Shown in pieces: positions 50,368 through 58,389 of a stretch of 64,000 bases of DNA (its first letter is position 1; every line of letters begins with the position of its first letter). A program made the position numbers and the translations under genes. Under the pieces are notes generated by a model, which worked only from the letters and a program-made list of their open reading frames with translations, was not told where the DNA came from and ran no database searches. Source of the DNA: Terrabacter sp. Ter38 (GTDB lineage Bacteria > Actinomycetota > Actinomycetes > Actinomycetales > Dermatophilaceae); the NCBI RefSeq assembly GCF_024519435.1, contig NZ_JALJRZ010000002.1:248001-312000 (forward strand). The letters are read 5' to 3'.

Positions 50368-51585
50368 ATGACCCCACAGCAGTCAGTCGTGCTGCGGCGC
50401 GGCGACTCCGGCCCGGCCGTGGCGGCCGTGTGCGAACGCCTCGTCCTCTCGGGCGACCTTCCCGGCGGCTCGGGGCACAGCGACCGCTTCGGCGACGCCG
50501 TCTACGACGAACGCGTCGAGCAGGCCGTCAAGTCCTTCCAGCAGCGTCGTGGCCTCATCGTCGACGGCATCGTCGGCCGCTCCACGTATGCCGTCCTCGA
50601 CGGCGCCCGGTGGGCGCTCGGTGACCGGGTGCTGCGGTACGTCCCCGAGCACTTCATCGAGGGCGACGACGTCGTGGCCCTCCAGTCCCGGCTCGTCGAG
50701 CTGGGCTTCACGCCCGGCAAGGTCGACGGTCTCCACGGACCGAGCACCGACGCCGCCCTGCGCGCCTTCCAGGCCGCCGTCGGGCTCGTCCCCGACGGCA
50801 CCGTCGGACCGGAGACGATGCGGGCCTTCGCGGGGCTGCGCCGGTCGGTCAGCGGAGGGTCGGCCAACGCCCTGCGCGAGCGCGAGCGGATCCGTCGCAG
50901 CGGCTACAGCCTCAGCGGGCGCACCATCGTGCTCGACCCCGGGCACGGTGGCGGCGACGCCGGCGCCCAGGGCCTGCGCGGGCTCGTCGAGGGCCGCCTC
51001 GCGCTCGACCTCGCGCGCCGCATCGAGGGCCGGCTCTCCGCCCACGGCGTCAGCGTGGTCTTCACCCGCACCGAGGCGACCGACGGCGGCACCGACGAGG
51101 AGCGGGCGGCCTTCGCCAACTCCTGCGACGCCGACCTCGTGCTGTCGCTCCACACCGACCACTCCGCCACCGGATCGGCCCACGGAGCGGCCACCTACTT
51201 CTACGGCCACCCCGACAGCGCCGCCCACGCCGACTGGTCCGTCATTGGCGAGACCTTCGCCGACCTGCTCCTGCGCGAGGTCGTGGCCCGCACCGGCCTG
51301 ACGGACTGCCGTGCTCACGCCCGCACGTGGCCGCTGCTGCGACGCACGCGGATGCCGGCGGTCCGCCTCGACTTCGGCTACCTCAGCCACGAGGGCGACG
51401 CCTCGGCCCTGGACGACGCGCAGACCCTCGACCACGTGGCCGAGGCCGTCGTCGTGGCCCTGCAGCGCGTCTACCTCGGCGAGGCCGACACGTCGCGGAC
51501 CGGGGTCCTTCGCCTCGACGACCTACGTCGGCATCTCGAGACGATGCGCGCCCAGCAGGTGGGGGCCGAGCGCACCGTCGGCTGA
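50368..51585 (+). CDS. cwlM: CwlM-like peptidoglycan-binding amidase-fold regulator
   Basis: A 405-residue protein with two peptidoglycan-binding domain 1 modules (about 8-78 and 92-160) and an amidase 3 domain (about 190-365). Zinc-site elements are present: DPGHGG (His), the EGRLALDL Glu and LSLHTDH (His). The position of the usual catalytic Glu near the end reads RLDFGYLSH, with Asp. It matches mycobacterial cwlM (Rv3915), which after phosphorylation stimulates MurA rather than cutting the wall, and has no signal peptide. The Asp fits a regulatory rather than hydrolytic role; this is inferred. GGAAAGGAG precedes the ATG at 50368. Confidence 0.9.
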   Translation: MTPQQSVVLRRGDSGPAVAAVCERLVLSGDLPGGSGHSDRFGDAVYDERVEQAVKSFQQRRGLIVDGIVGRSTYAVLDGARWALGDRVLRYVPEHFIEGDDVVALQSRLVELGFTPGKVDGLHGPSTDAALRAFQAAVGLVPDGTVGPETMRAFAGLRRSVSGGSANALRERERIRRSGYSLSGRTIVLDPGHGGGDAGAQGLRGLVEGRLALDLARRIEGRLSAHGVSVVFTRTEATDGGTDEERAAFANSCDADLVLSLHTDHSATGSAHGAATYFYGHPDSAAHADWSVIGETFADLLLREVVARTGLTDCRAHARTWPLLRRTRMPAVRLDFGYLSHEGDASALDDAQTLDHVAEAVVVALQRVYLGEADTSRTGVLRLDDLRRHLETMRAQQVGAERTVG

Positions 51586-51608
51586 CCCGCGGCAGCCGTC
51601 TCGACGAC

Positions 51609-52265
51609 TCAGCGTCGGTCGGTCACGTGGGCGTGGCTCGAGCCGTTGGGGTGCGTCTCGGGCACCGGCCGCACCCCTGGCACCCGATCCAGGGCACGGA
51701 CGATCGCTGCTGCGGCTCCGTCGCGCAGCGTGACGACCGTGCGCAGGTCGATCCGCAGCCGCGGGTATGCCGGGTGGTCCCGCTCGACCCGGAAGCCGAC
51801 CTTCTCGAGGAAGGCGACGTCGAGCACGCAGGCATGCCTCGAGACGGCGAGCGGGCGCGCCGCCACCGCCTCGAGGGAGCGCGTGCGGTGGCGCAGGGCG
51901 TCCTTCTCGGCGGACTGCACGAGGGCTTTGCGCAGTCCCCGTCCTGCGCACTCGGGCCGCGTGACCGCGGTGACGAGCATGAGCGTCGACGGGTCCTGCG
52001 GCGACGTCGGGAAGGCCGCGAGCCGCGCGACGTGCCGCGCCGGGGCGAGGACGACGTGCCCGGCCGGGGTGCCGTCCACGTAGGCGATCCGGCCCGGAGG
52101 TCCCCAGTCGGCCGTCACCGTCTCGACCCACTCGGCCAGCACGTCGAGCGGGTCGCCCGCGTCGGTGTGACCGTTGTGCGGCACCGTCAGCCAGAACGTG
52201 CACGGCGCACACACACCGACGAGGTCGCCGACGACGTCGGGCGTCAGGGGCCGGAGCTCACGCAT
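51609..52265 (-). CDS. GNAT-family N-acetyltransferase
   Basis: A 218-residue protein. The acetyl-CoA-binding core reads VTAVTRPECAGRGLRKALV (near 97-115), a slightly degenerate form of the R/QxxGxG/A motif. Residues 160-175 (VAFLEKVGFRVE) form the usual GNAT C-terminal strand. A GNAT-type gene (Rv3916c) also follows cwlM in mycobacteria, on the opposite strand as here. The acceptor is unknown. GAGGAGA precedes the ATG at 52265. The gene is convergent with cwlM, with 23 bp between stops. Confidence 0.8.
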   Translation of the reverse strand: MRELRPLTPDVVGDLVGVCAPCTFWLTVPHNGHTDAGDPLDVLAEWVETVTADWGPPGRIAYVDGTPAGHVVLAPARHVARLAAFPTSPQDPSTLMLVTAVTRPECAGRGLRKALVQSAEKDALRHRTRSLEAVAARPLAVSRHACVLDVAFLEKVGFRVERDHPAYPRLRIDLRTVVTLRDGAAAAIVRALDRVPGVRPVPETHPNGSSHAHVTDRR

Positions 52266-52447
52266 CGCGTCTCCTCGCAGCCCTCATGCTCCCCATTCTG
52301 ACCCGCCGTCCCCCCGGTCGGCACCATGACCCGGAGAACCGCCGTGTCGAACTGGTGTCAGGGTGACATCTCGAGGGTGTCGTGGCGGGACCACGGGGCG
52401 CGTCGGGCGTCCCGTGGCCGCTCCCCGGGTCACGCGGCATACCGAAT

Positions 52448-52453
52448 TAGGGT
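52448..52453 (+). promoter_or_regulatory. -10 box of the hydroquinone reductase gene
   Basis: TAGGGT is followed by seven bases and the ATG at 52461, so the transcript is probably leaderless or nearly so. GGGGAG lies in between and could act as a ribosome binding site if transcription starts earlier. Confidence 0.4.
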
Positions 52454-52460
52454 GGGGAGC

Positions 52461-53483
52461 ATGAGCGAGCCGGGCACCTATGTCGAGAAGAGCTTCAAGC
52501 GCGACACGAACTACATCACGACCCGCATCACGGCCGACGGTCGGGACGGCTTCCCCGTCGAGGCGGGACGCTACCGGCTCGTCGTCTCCCGGGCGTGCCC
52601 GTGGGCCAATCGCGCGATCATCGTGCGTCGCCTCCTCGGGCTCGAGGACGCGCTGTCGATGGGGATCTGCGGCCCGACCCACGACAAGCGCAGCTGGACC
52701 TTCGACCTCGACCCCGGCGGCCTCGACCCGGTGCTGCAGATCCCCCGCATCCAGGACGCCTACTTCGCGCGCGACCCGGAATACCCCCGTGGCATCACGG
52801 TTCCCGCGATCGTCGACGTGCCGACCGGTGCCGTGGTGACCAACGACTTCAAGCAGATCACCGTCGACCTCGAGACCCAGTGGCGCGACCTCCACCGTAA
52901 GGGTGCGCCCGACCTGTACCCGGAGGCCCTCGCCGACGAGATCGAGTCCGTGAGCGAGCCGATCTACCGCTACGTCAACAACGGCGTCTACCGCTGCGGC
53001 TTCGCCGGCACCCAGGACGCCTACGACAAGGCCTACCGCCGCCTCTGGGAGAACCTCGACCTGCTCGAGGAGCGACTGTCGACGCGCCGCTACCTCGTCG
53101 GCGACCACATCACCGAGGCCGACGTGCGCCTCTTCACGACGCTCGTGCGCTTCGACCCCGTCTACCACGGCCACTTCAAGTGCAACCGGAGCAAGCTCAT
53201 CGAGATGCCGGCGCTGTGGGGCTACGCACGTGACCTCTTCCAGACGCCCGGTTTCGGCGACACGGTCGACTTCACGCACATCAAGCGGCACTACTACGTC
53301 GTGCACACCGACGTGAACCCGACGGGCGTCGTGCCCCTCGGCCCGTCCCTCGAGAACTGGGCGACGCCGCACGGTCGCGAGGAGCTCGGTGGTTCGCCGT
53401 TCGGTGACGGCACCCCGCCGGGGCCGCCGCGTGAGGTCGTGCCGCCGGAGCACAACCCCGTGCTCGCGCTCCTGGCCGGCTGA
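52461..53483 (+). CDS. S-(thiolyl)-hydroquinone reductase, Xi-class GST
   Basis: A 340-residue ECM4/YqjG-type enzyme of the glutathione transferase superfamily. The N-terminal thioredoxin-like domain has the catalytic motif ACPWAN (Cys46), and the helical domain carries the family pattern VYRCGFAGTQDAYD and the YLVGDHITEADVRLFTTLVR region. These enzymes remove a thiol adduct from hydroquinones. Because actinobacteria use mycothiol instead of glutathione, the physiological substrate is probably a mycothionyl conjugate. An in-frame start at 52326 exists but adds residues unlike the family. The Gly/Pro end (340) is family-like. Confidence 0.93.
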   Translation: MSEPGTYVEKSFKRDTNYITTRITADGRDGFPVEAGRYRLVVSRACPWANRAIIVRRLLGLEDALSMGICGPTHDKRSWTFDLDPGGLDPVLQIPRIQDAYFARDPEYPRGITVPAIVDVPTGAVVTNDFKQITVDLETQWRDLHRKGAPDLYPEALADEIESVSEPIYRYVNNGVYRCGFAGTQDAYDKAYRRLWENLDLLEERLSTRRYLVGDHITEADVRLFTTLVRFDPVYHGHFKCNRSKLIEMPALWGYARDLFQTPGFGDTVDFTHIKRHYYVVHTDVNPTGVVPLGPSLENWATPHGREELGGSPFGDGTPPGPPREVVPPEHNPVLALLAG

Positions 53484-53507
53484 GCAGTCCCTCGACGGCG
53501 TATGCCG

Positions 53508-53538
53508 GTGGGTTGCCCTGTCAGGCCAAGCAACCCAC
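53508..53538. terminator. Terminator between convergent reductase and hydrolase genes
   Basis: GTGGGTTGC (53508-53516) pairs perfectly with GCAACCCAC (53530-53538), with CCTG/CAGG inside. A GTATGCCG motif (53500-53507) abuts the stem. Confidence 0.75.
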
Positions 53539-53551
53539 TGGCAGACTCGGG

Positions 53552-54355
53552 TCAGGAGCGGTAGAAGTCCGCGAGGACCGGGGCGAGCACCGCCGCAGGC
53601 ACCTGGTGGAACTCGCCCGGGAGCTCGACCGCCCGGGCGTCGGGCAGCGCGTCGGCGAGGACCACGGCCGAGTCGTGCAGGGCCGGCATCATCGTGCCGC
53701 TGCTGCAGACCGAGAGGAAGGGCACCGTCACGCGGCCCAGGGTCTCGGTGGGCAGGCTCTGGTCATCGCCGCCGAGACACAGGCCGTCGTACTTGACCGT
53801 GTAGGTCATCGCGAGCATCGGCTCCCACATCGGTGTGCCCTTCATGCCCTCGACCATCTCGTCGGGCATCCCCACGACGATGTTGTTGAAGTAGCGCAGG
53901 ATGCCCTCCCGGTCACCGGCGGCCTCGAAGCGCTCGAGGGTGCCGATGTAGTCGTCCGGCGCCGGCCAGGCGTCGCTGCGGTAGGGCACCTCGATGGCCG
54001 ACCCCTTGGCGATCGGGGCCCCTCCGGCAATCGCCTCGACGACGAGCGCACCACCGGACGAGACACCGAAAGCATAGGCGGGAGAGTGTGATTCAGCTGC
54101 GGCGGCGATGACGGCCGTGAGGTCCTCGATCTCCCGAGCGACCGCGTACGGCTGGGTGTCACCACTGTCTCCGCGTCCACGACGGTCGTACGTCACGCCC
54201 GTCAGTCCCAGCTCGCCCAGCGCCTGGGCGAGGTCCCGGAACGCGCCGCGGTCACAGAAGGCGCCTCCGACGACGACGGCGACGGGCCCCGTGCCGTAGG
54301 CCTCGAAGGCGATGGTCGTGCCGTCTGCTGATGTGGCCTTCTCGACCTGGCTCAT
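53552..54355 (-). CDS. Alpha/beta-fold hydrolase
   Basis: A 267-residue cytoplasmic hydrolase. The nucleophile elbow is GVSSG (97-101, Ser99). The oxyanion region reads VVVGGAFCDRG (28-37) and YDRRGRGDSGDT follows the usual pattern after strand 4. A candidate acid is in the SGTMMPALHD segment, and the His is in ELPGEFHQVP near the end. The substrate is unknown; the family includes esterases and epoxide or lactone hydrolases. The ATG at 54355 begins a well-conserved frame. The neighbours do not suggest a pathway. Confidence 0.85.
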   Translation of the reverse strand: MSQVEKATSADGTTIAFEAYGTGPVAVVVGGAFCDRGAFRDLAQALGELGLTGVTYDRRGRGDSGDTQPYAVAREIEDLTAVIAAAAESHSPAYAFGVSSGGALVVEAIAGGAPIAKGSAIEVPYRSDAWPAPDDYIGTLERFEAAGDREGILRYFNNIVVGMPDEMVEGMKGTPMWEPMLAMTYTVKYDGLCLGGDDQSLPTETLGRVTVPFLSVCSSGTMMPALHDSAVVLADALPDARAVELPGEFHQVPAAVLAPVLADFYRS

Positions 54356-54458
54356 GTCTGACTCCTCGCTGCGTGCGGTCCGCGTGCCGGACCCTCACTC
54401 CCCTGTCGATCGGGGGTCACGCTTCTCGACACTTTGATTTTCGAAACGGATGTGTGGT

Positions 54459-55352
54459 TCACGTGCGCTTCCGGGAGAAGACCTCCCGACGGTCGGCCTC
54501 CGGCACCGTCTCCATGAACTCCGTGACGGCCTCCGAGAGCGCGGGCCACGTCTCGTGCTGCTCGATCGGCACGACGGTGGCGACGACCTGGTCGGCGTGG
54601 ACCTCGACGAGGTTCCACGACTGTGGACCGTCGACGCCCATGAGCAGCTCACGGGGCGCCCCGACGTCGTCGACGTAGCTGACACCCCCCGCGACGATGA
54701 CCGGGACCGGACCGAGCGTGCCGAAGCTCGTGACGTGGAGGTGGCCGCTGAGGACCGCACGGACGTCGCTGCCCTCCACGACATCGCGCAGTCGGTCCAC
54801 GTCGTCGAAGTCGAGCAGCTGCATCACCGGAGATCGGTACGTGATGGGCGCGTGGTGGATGACGAGGATCGTGCCGTGCCTCGCCGGCGTGGCGAGCTCC
54901 GCTGCCAGCCAATCGTATTGGTCGTCGGAGAAGCCGCCGTGGTGATAGCCAGGGACCGCGGAGTCGATGGCCAGGATGCGCAGGCCGTCGCAGTCGGTGA
55001 CGGTGTCCTGTGGAGCATCCGTGTCGACGCCGTGGAGCGTGCGGGCCATCGGGCGACGTTCGTCGTGGTTGCCACCGGTCAGGACGAGGGCACAGCCGAG
55101 CCGCGTGACGACGGGGTCGACGATGGCACGCAGCAGCTCGTACGCCGCGGGGTCGCCGCTGTCGGCGAGGTCGCCCGAGATGACGAGGGCGTCGACCCGC
55201 TCCCCCGAGGACTCGACCCGCGCGAGGGCCTTGCGCAGCTGCGCCTCGGTGTCGATGTGGCCGCCGAGCAGTCCGCCACCGGCGATGAGGTGCGTGTCGG
55301 ACAGGTGGGCTAGCACGTGGGTCGGCGCCGGCCGCGATCCGGTGAAGGCCAT
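54459..55352 (-). CDS. Metallophosphoesterase, CpdA/GpdQ-like cyclic nucleotide phosphodiesterase family
   Basis: A 297-residue calcineurin-like phosphodiesterase with all five metal motifs: LSDTHL (18-23), SGDLAD, GGNHDE, VIHHAP and SGHLHV. The class III family includes cAMP phosphodiesterases (CpdA, Rv0805) and glycerophosphodiesterases; cAMP hydrolysis is a plausible but unproven activity. The ATG at 55352 is preceded on the minus strand by TAGGCT and six bases, so the mRNA is probably leaderless. It is divergent from the deazaflavin-type oxidoreductase gene. Confidence 0.9.
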   Translation of the reverse strand: MAFTGSRPAPTHVLAHLSDTHLIAGGGLLGGHIDTEAQLRKALARVESSGERVDALVISGDLADSGDPAAYELLRAIVDPVVTRLGCALVLTGGNHDERRPMARTLHGVDTDAPQDTVTDCDGLRILAIDSAVPGYHHGGFSDDQYDWLAAELATPARHGTILVIHHAPITYRSPVMQLLDFDDVDRLRDVVEGSDVRAVLSGHLHVTSFGTLGPVPVIVAGGVSYVDDVGAPRELLMGVDGPQSWNLVEVHADQVVATVVPIEQHETWPALSEAVTEFMETVPEADRREVFSRKRT

Positions 55353-55358
55353 GGCGTC

Positions 55359-55364
55359 AGCCTA
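55359..55364 (-). promoter_or_regulatory. -10 box, leaderless phosphodiesterase promoter
   Basis: TAGGCT on the minus strand, six bases before the ATG at 55352. The hexamer and spacing are the same as at the CCA-transferase gene. Confidence 0.5.
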
Positions 55365-55472
55365 GGCTGGCGGGCCCGGCCGTGCGTGACGGGTGGCTCG
55401 CTGCCGTCATGGCAGGGCGCGTTCCGGGTGCCCGCGCGCGTCGCGGGTGCGAGGCTGGGGGCGGAGGTCCCG

Positions 55473-55874
55473 ATGCCGATTCCTCGTGCGGTCACGCAGC
55501 TGAACAAGCGATTGCTCAACAAGGTCCTCGTCCACCTCGCGGGCCATGGCTGGTTCGTCGAGCTCGAGCACGTCGGGAGACGATCGGGACGCACCTTCCG
55601 GGTGCCGATCATGGCGTTCGATCGGGGCGACGTCGTGACGATCGCCCTGACCTATGGCCGCGGCGTCGACTGGCTCGCCAACCTCCGGGCGGCCGGTGGT
55701 GGGCGGATGCGGCTGCACGACGAGGTGCTGACCCTGAGCTCCCCCGTCGACCTCCTGGAGGACGAGGGCCGCTCCCGGATGCCGCAGCCGCCCCGGGCGC
55801 TCCTGCCCGTCCTCGGCTGTCACGACTACGTCGAGATTCCGATCCTGACGCGTGCGCCGTTCAGAGGCTGGTGA
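55473..55874 (+). CDS. Deazaflavin-dependent nitroreductase/quinone reductase family protein
   Basis: A 133-residue single-domain protein of the split-barrel family that binds coenzyme F420 in actinobacteria. It has the family pattern LEHVGRRSGRTFRVPIMAF (near 30-48), then VTIALTYGRGVDWLANLRAAGG and a short C-terminal end. It probably reduces quinones or nitro compounds with F420H2, but the substrate is unknown. The ATG at 55473 is chosen because GGAGG (55463-55467) lies five bases upstream and the homologous block starts soon after; a longer in-frame start at 55317 is unlikely. It is convergent with the nei-type gene. Confidence 0.82.
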   Translation: MPIPRAVTQLNKRLLNKVLVHLAGHGWFVELEHVGRRSGRTFRVPIMAFDRGDVVTIALTYGRGVDWLANLRAAGGGRMRLHDEVLTLSSPVDLLEDEGRSRMPQPPRALLPVLGCHDYVEIPILTRAPFRGW

Positions 55875-55886
55875 GTCGCGCGGGTC

Positions 55887-56747
55887 TCAGTGCCGGAGCT
55901 GGCACGCGGGGCACCAGTAGAGCCGTCGTCCGGCAATCTCCTTCTCCTGCAAGACATTTGAGCACCTCGGGCACGGTTGCCCGGTGCCCTTGTAGACGAG
56001 GAACCTCCGTTCGAAGGTGTCACCGAGCCGCTCCCCCGTCAGCCCTCGGCTGATCTCCCGGGCCCGCCCGGAGCGCTTGGCACGGGCGGCGGCCTCGACC
56101 TGGTCCGGGACGGTGATGATCTGCGAGAACACGCGACCGAGCGGCATGAGGAGCACGAGATCGGCCCAGATCTCGCGCCAGACCTCCTCGGACACGTCGA
56201 CGCCTCGCGTGAGCGGGTCCACGGCCAGACGATGGAGCACCTCACAGCGGTAGACGTTGCCGACCCCGGCCACGACGGACTGGTCCATGAGCAGCTCCGC
56301 CACGGTGCGACGGCTCCGGCGCACCCGCTCCCAGCCGGCGTCCGCGCGTTGGCCACGCCGCAACGGGTCGGGTCCGAGCGTCGCGACGATCTCGCGCTGT
56401 CTCGCCCGGTCGACGAGGGTGCAGATCATCGGGCCACGGAGGTCGGCCCAGTGCTCGCGACCCACGAGCCGCAGTCGGACGGCTCCCACCGGGGACGGCG
56501 GTGCGGCGCCGGCGAGATGTTTCACGGGAAACATGCCGATCAGACCCAGGTGGACGTGCAGCGTCGCGTCCCCGATCTCGACGAAGAGGTGTTTGCCCCA
56601 CGCCTGGGCCCGTTCGAAAACCCGTCCGTCGAGGCGATCGGCGTCGGCGGCGAACCTGCCCTGGGGACTCGACGCCTCGACCTCCTGGCCCCGGAAGGCC
56701 CGGTCGAGGCGATCGGCGAGCGCATGGACGGTGTGACCCTCGGGCAT
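55887..56747 (-). CDS. Fpg/Nei-family DNA glycosylase (endonuclease VIII type)
   Basis: Base-excision repair enzyme that removes oxidised bases and nicks the site. The 286-residue product begins MPEGHTVHALADRLDRAF, giving Pro1 as nucleophile (after Met removal) and Glu2, as in the Nei/Nei2 class. The helix-two-turn-helix VVAGVGNVYRCEVL and a C-terminal zinc finger (CPRC, then CPAC) are present. The ATG at 56747 is required to expose Pro1 and has GGGAGG upstream. A parS-like sequence lies inside the gene. Substrate preference cannot be told from sequence. Confidence 0.94.
   Translation of the reverse strand: MPEGHTVHALADRLDRAFRGQEVEASSPQGRFAADADRLDGRVFERAQAWGKHLFVEIGDATLHVHLGLIGMFPVKHLAGAAPPSPVGAVRLRLVGREHWADLRGPMICTLVDRARQREIVATLGPDPLRRGQRADAGWERVRRSRRTVAELLMDQSVVAGVGNVYRCEVLHRLAVDPLTRGVDVSEEVWREIWADLVLLMPLGRVFSQIITVPDQVEAAARAKRSGRAREISRGLTGERLGDTFERRFLVYKGTGQPCPRCSNVLQEKEIAGRRLYWCPACQLRH
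56518..56533. other. parS-like site in the DNA glycosylase gene
   Basis: TGTTTCACGGGAAACA differs from the full parS palindrome TGTTTCACGTGAAACA at one central base. It lies 2.9 kb from parB. The central change may weaken ParB binding. Confidence 0.4.
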
Positions 56748-56936
56748 CCTCGACCTCCCTGCGCCCCTCGTTGCCCCGGTGGTGACTCGATCCTGCAGGA
56801 CGTACCCGATCCGCGACGCACCGGGTCCTGGGATCGACATGCCAGTGACCGTGCAGGTCCGGGGGTTACCGTGGTGCGAGAGCAGAGTCAGGGGCTGTCA
56901 CCGTTGTGGCCGAGCCCACCACACCCAGGGGGCCGC

Positions 56937-58376
56937 ATGACCAACACCGCCAGCGTCACGGCGGAGCCGGCGACGAGGGAGCGCTCGTCCGAGCGCCCCC
57001 GACGCGCGCTGCCCGACTGGCTCGTGGTCCTCGGCGCCCTGTGCCTCGCCCTGGTCGTCACCGGAGCGGTGCTGCAGGTGGCACACCCCTTCATCCGGCA
57101 CGACGACTGGCCGTTCACCCTGGGTCGCCACGAGCCGGGGTCGGCGGCGCAGTTCAGCCGCAACCTCTACGAGGGTCGCTGGCTCAACACCGTCTACTGG
57201 TACGTCATCGGGCAGCGCACCTCGATCGTCGTGGCCTCCACGATCTTCGTCGTGGCGTACTCCGCCTTCGTGTGGGGACTCGTCCGCGCGCTCGCGCCGC
57301 CGACCCGCCTCTCGACGTTCCTGCTGACCTTCGCCCTCTTCGTGTCGGCGATCTGGATCCGCCTCATCTACTGGCCCGGCACGCTCTCGGCCTCGATGAT
57401 CGTTGCTGCCACCGCCGTGTGGACGCTCCCCTGGGCCCGTAGACGTCGCTGGATGCTCGCGGTCTGGATGGCGGTCTTCGTCATCCTGTCGATCCTGTCC
57501 TACCCGCCGGTGGCCGCCCTCGTGTTCCTCACATTCGTCGTGACGGAGCTCGGTGCGTCCACGCGCCGCCTGCTCGTCGGTGCCGTCGGCTTCGTCGCGT
57601 CCTACGGCATCGGCGTCCTGACGGTGTACGCCTTCAACTGGCTCGCGTTCGGCACGTTCGGCGTGATCTTCTCGGCCTGGCGTCGGCCCAACCCGCTCAG
57701 GAGCCTCGACGACCTCTCGACCAACCTCGGGCGCTACAGCACCCAGTTCGCCTCCCTCCTGGGTCTTCTCGGATGGGCGGCCGTCATCGCGGTGGCCTGC
57801 CTCGTGTGGGCGCTCATCGACTCCACGACGCGCCGTGCGGCCGTCATCGTGCTCGGCGCGGTCGTCGTCGTCGTGGGACTCGAGGCGGGGCTCACCGTCT
57901 ACTCCGGGGTGGTCACCGGCAGCAGGGCATCGCTCTGGGCCTGGCCCGCAGTGTGCCTGCCGGCAGCCTTGCTGCTCAAAGGAATTCGGCCGTCACGGAT
58001 CGCGGGCCTCGTGGCGCTGGGGCTCATCGCCGTCGTCGGCGTCGTCTCGTGGCGCACCGACCTCAGGGAGCACCAGGTGACGCGTGACCAGTACGACGTC
58101 ATCGTCAACGACACGGCGGCCCTCATGGGCCAGCACCCCGGCGACGCCGTCGTCATGTGGATGGAGCCGCGCTGGAAGGCGACACCCCAAGGCACGATGA
58201 CCGCCGTCACGGTGCGGTCGATGCTCTACGACCAGCAGGGTCTCTACCCGCGGTGGTGCGCGCCGGCCGAGTGCGCGTCGATCGCCCAAGCGGTGCAGCA
58301 GGCTCCCCACGCCGACGTCCTGCGCGTCGACGGTCTCACCGTCGTGCGCATCCCCCGTCCGCCCGCTTGGCTCTGA
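56937..58376 (+). CDS. Polytopic membrane protein, possible GT-C glycosyltransferase
   Basis: A 479-residue protein with about ten transmembrane helices (first near 30-50), followed by a C-terminal outer domain of about 110 residues (370-479) with two Cys (RWCAPAECAS). After the first helix the loop HPFIRHDDWPF contains paired Asp residues, as in GT-C-fold lipid-linked sugar transferases and GtrII-type proteins. I do not recognise the exact family, so glycosyl transfer is only a possibility. The ATG at 56937 has AGGGGG five to ten bases upstream. It is divergent from the glycosylase gene, with 189 bp between, and convergent with parB, with 13 bp between stops. Confidence 0.7.
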   Translation: MTNTASVTAEPATRERSSERPRRALPDWLVVLGALCLALVVTGAVLQVAHPFIRHDDWPFTLGRHEPGSAAQFSRNLYEGRWLNTVYWYVIGQRTSIVVASTIFVVAYSAFVWGLVRALAPPTRLSTFLLTFALFVSAIWIRLIYWPGTLSASMIVAATAVWTLPWARRRRWMLAVWMAVFVILSILSYPPVAALVFLTFVVTELGASTRRLLVGAVGFVASYGIGVLTVYAFNWLAFGTFGVIFSAWRRPNPLRSLDDLSTNLGRYSTQFASLLGLLGWAAVIAVACLVWALIDSTTRRAAVIVLGAVVVVVGLEAGLTVYSGVVTGSRASLWAWPAVCLPAALLLKGIRPSRIAGLVALGLIAVVGVVSWRTDLREHQVTRDQYDVIVNDTAALMGQHPGDAVVMWMEPRWKATPQGTMTAVTVRSMLYDQQGLYPRWCAPAECASIAQAVQQAPHADVLRVDGLTVVRIPRPPAWL

Positions 58377-58389
58377 CGGGCTGCGTGCG

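Larger units (their letters stand above)
1055..53507. repeat. Dispersed 8-mer GTATGCCG, 25 copies
   Basis: Copies by first base, as GTATGCCG: 2164, 6392, 8477, 17242, 21421, 27039, 36832, 42547, 45440, 50586, 51765, 53500. As the complement CGGCATAC: 1055, 2364, 5057, 9553, 15325, 19104, 25916, 31302, 32838, 39724, 47581, 48240, 52435. About 28% lie between genes, and within genes more than one reading frame is used, so codon choice alone does not explain them. Two abut terminators. None was found from 53.5 to 64 kb. A fused form, CGGCATATGCCG, lies near 13493. Confidence 0.75.

Noticed and set aside
54452-54466. GTTCACGTG near 54457 as a parS half-site
   Set aside because: Only one arm matches; the other side reads GCGCTT, so it is unlikely to be bound.
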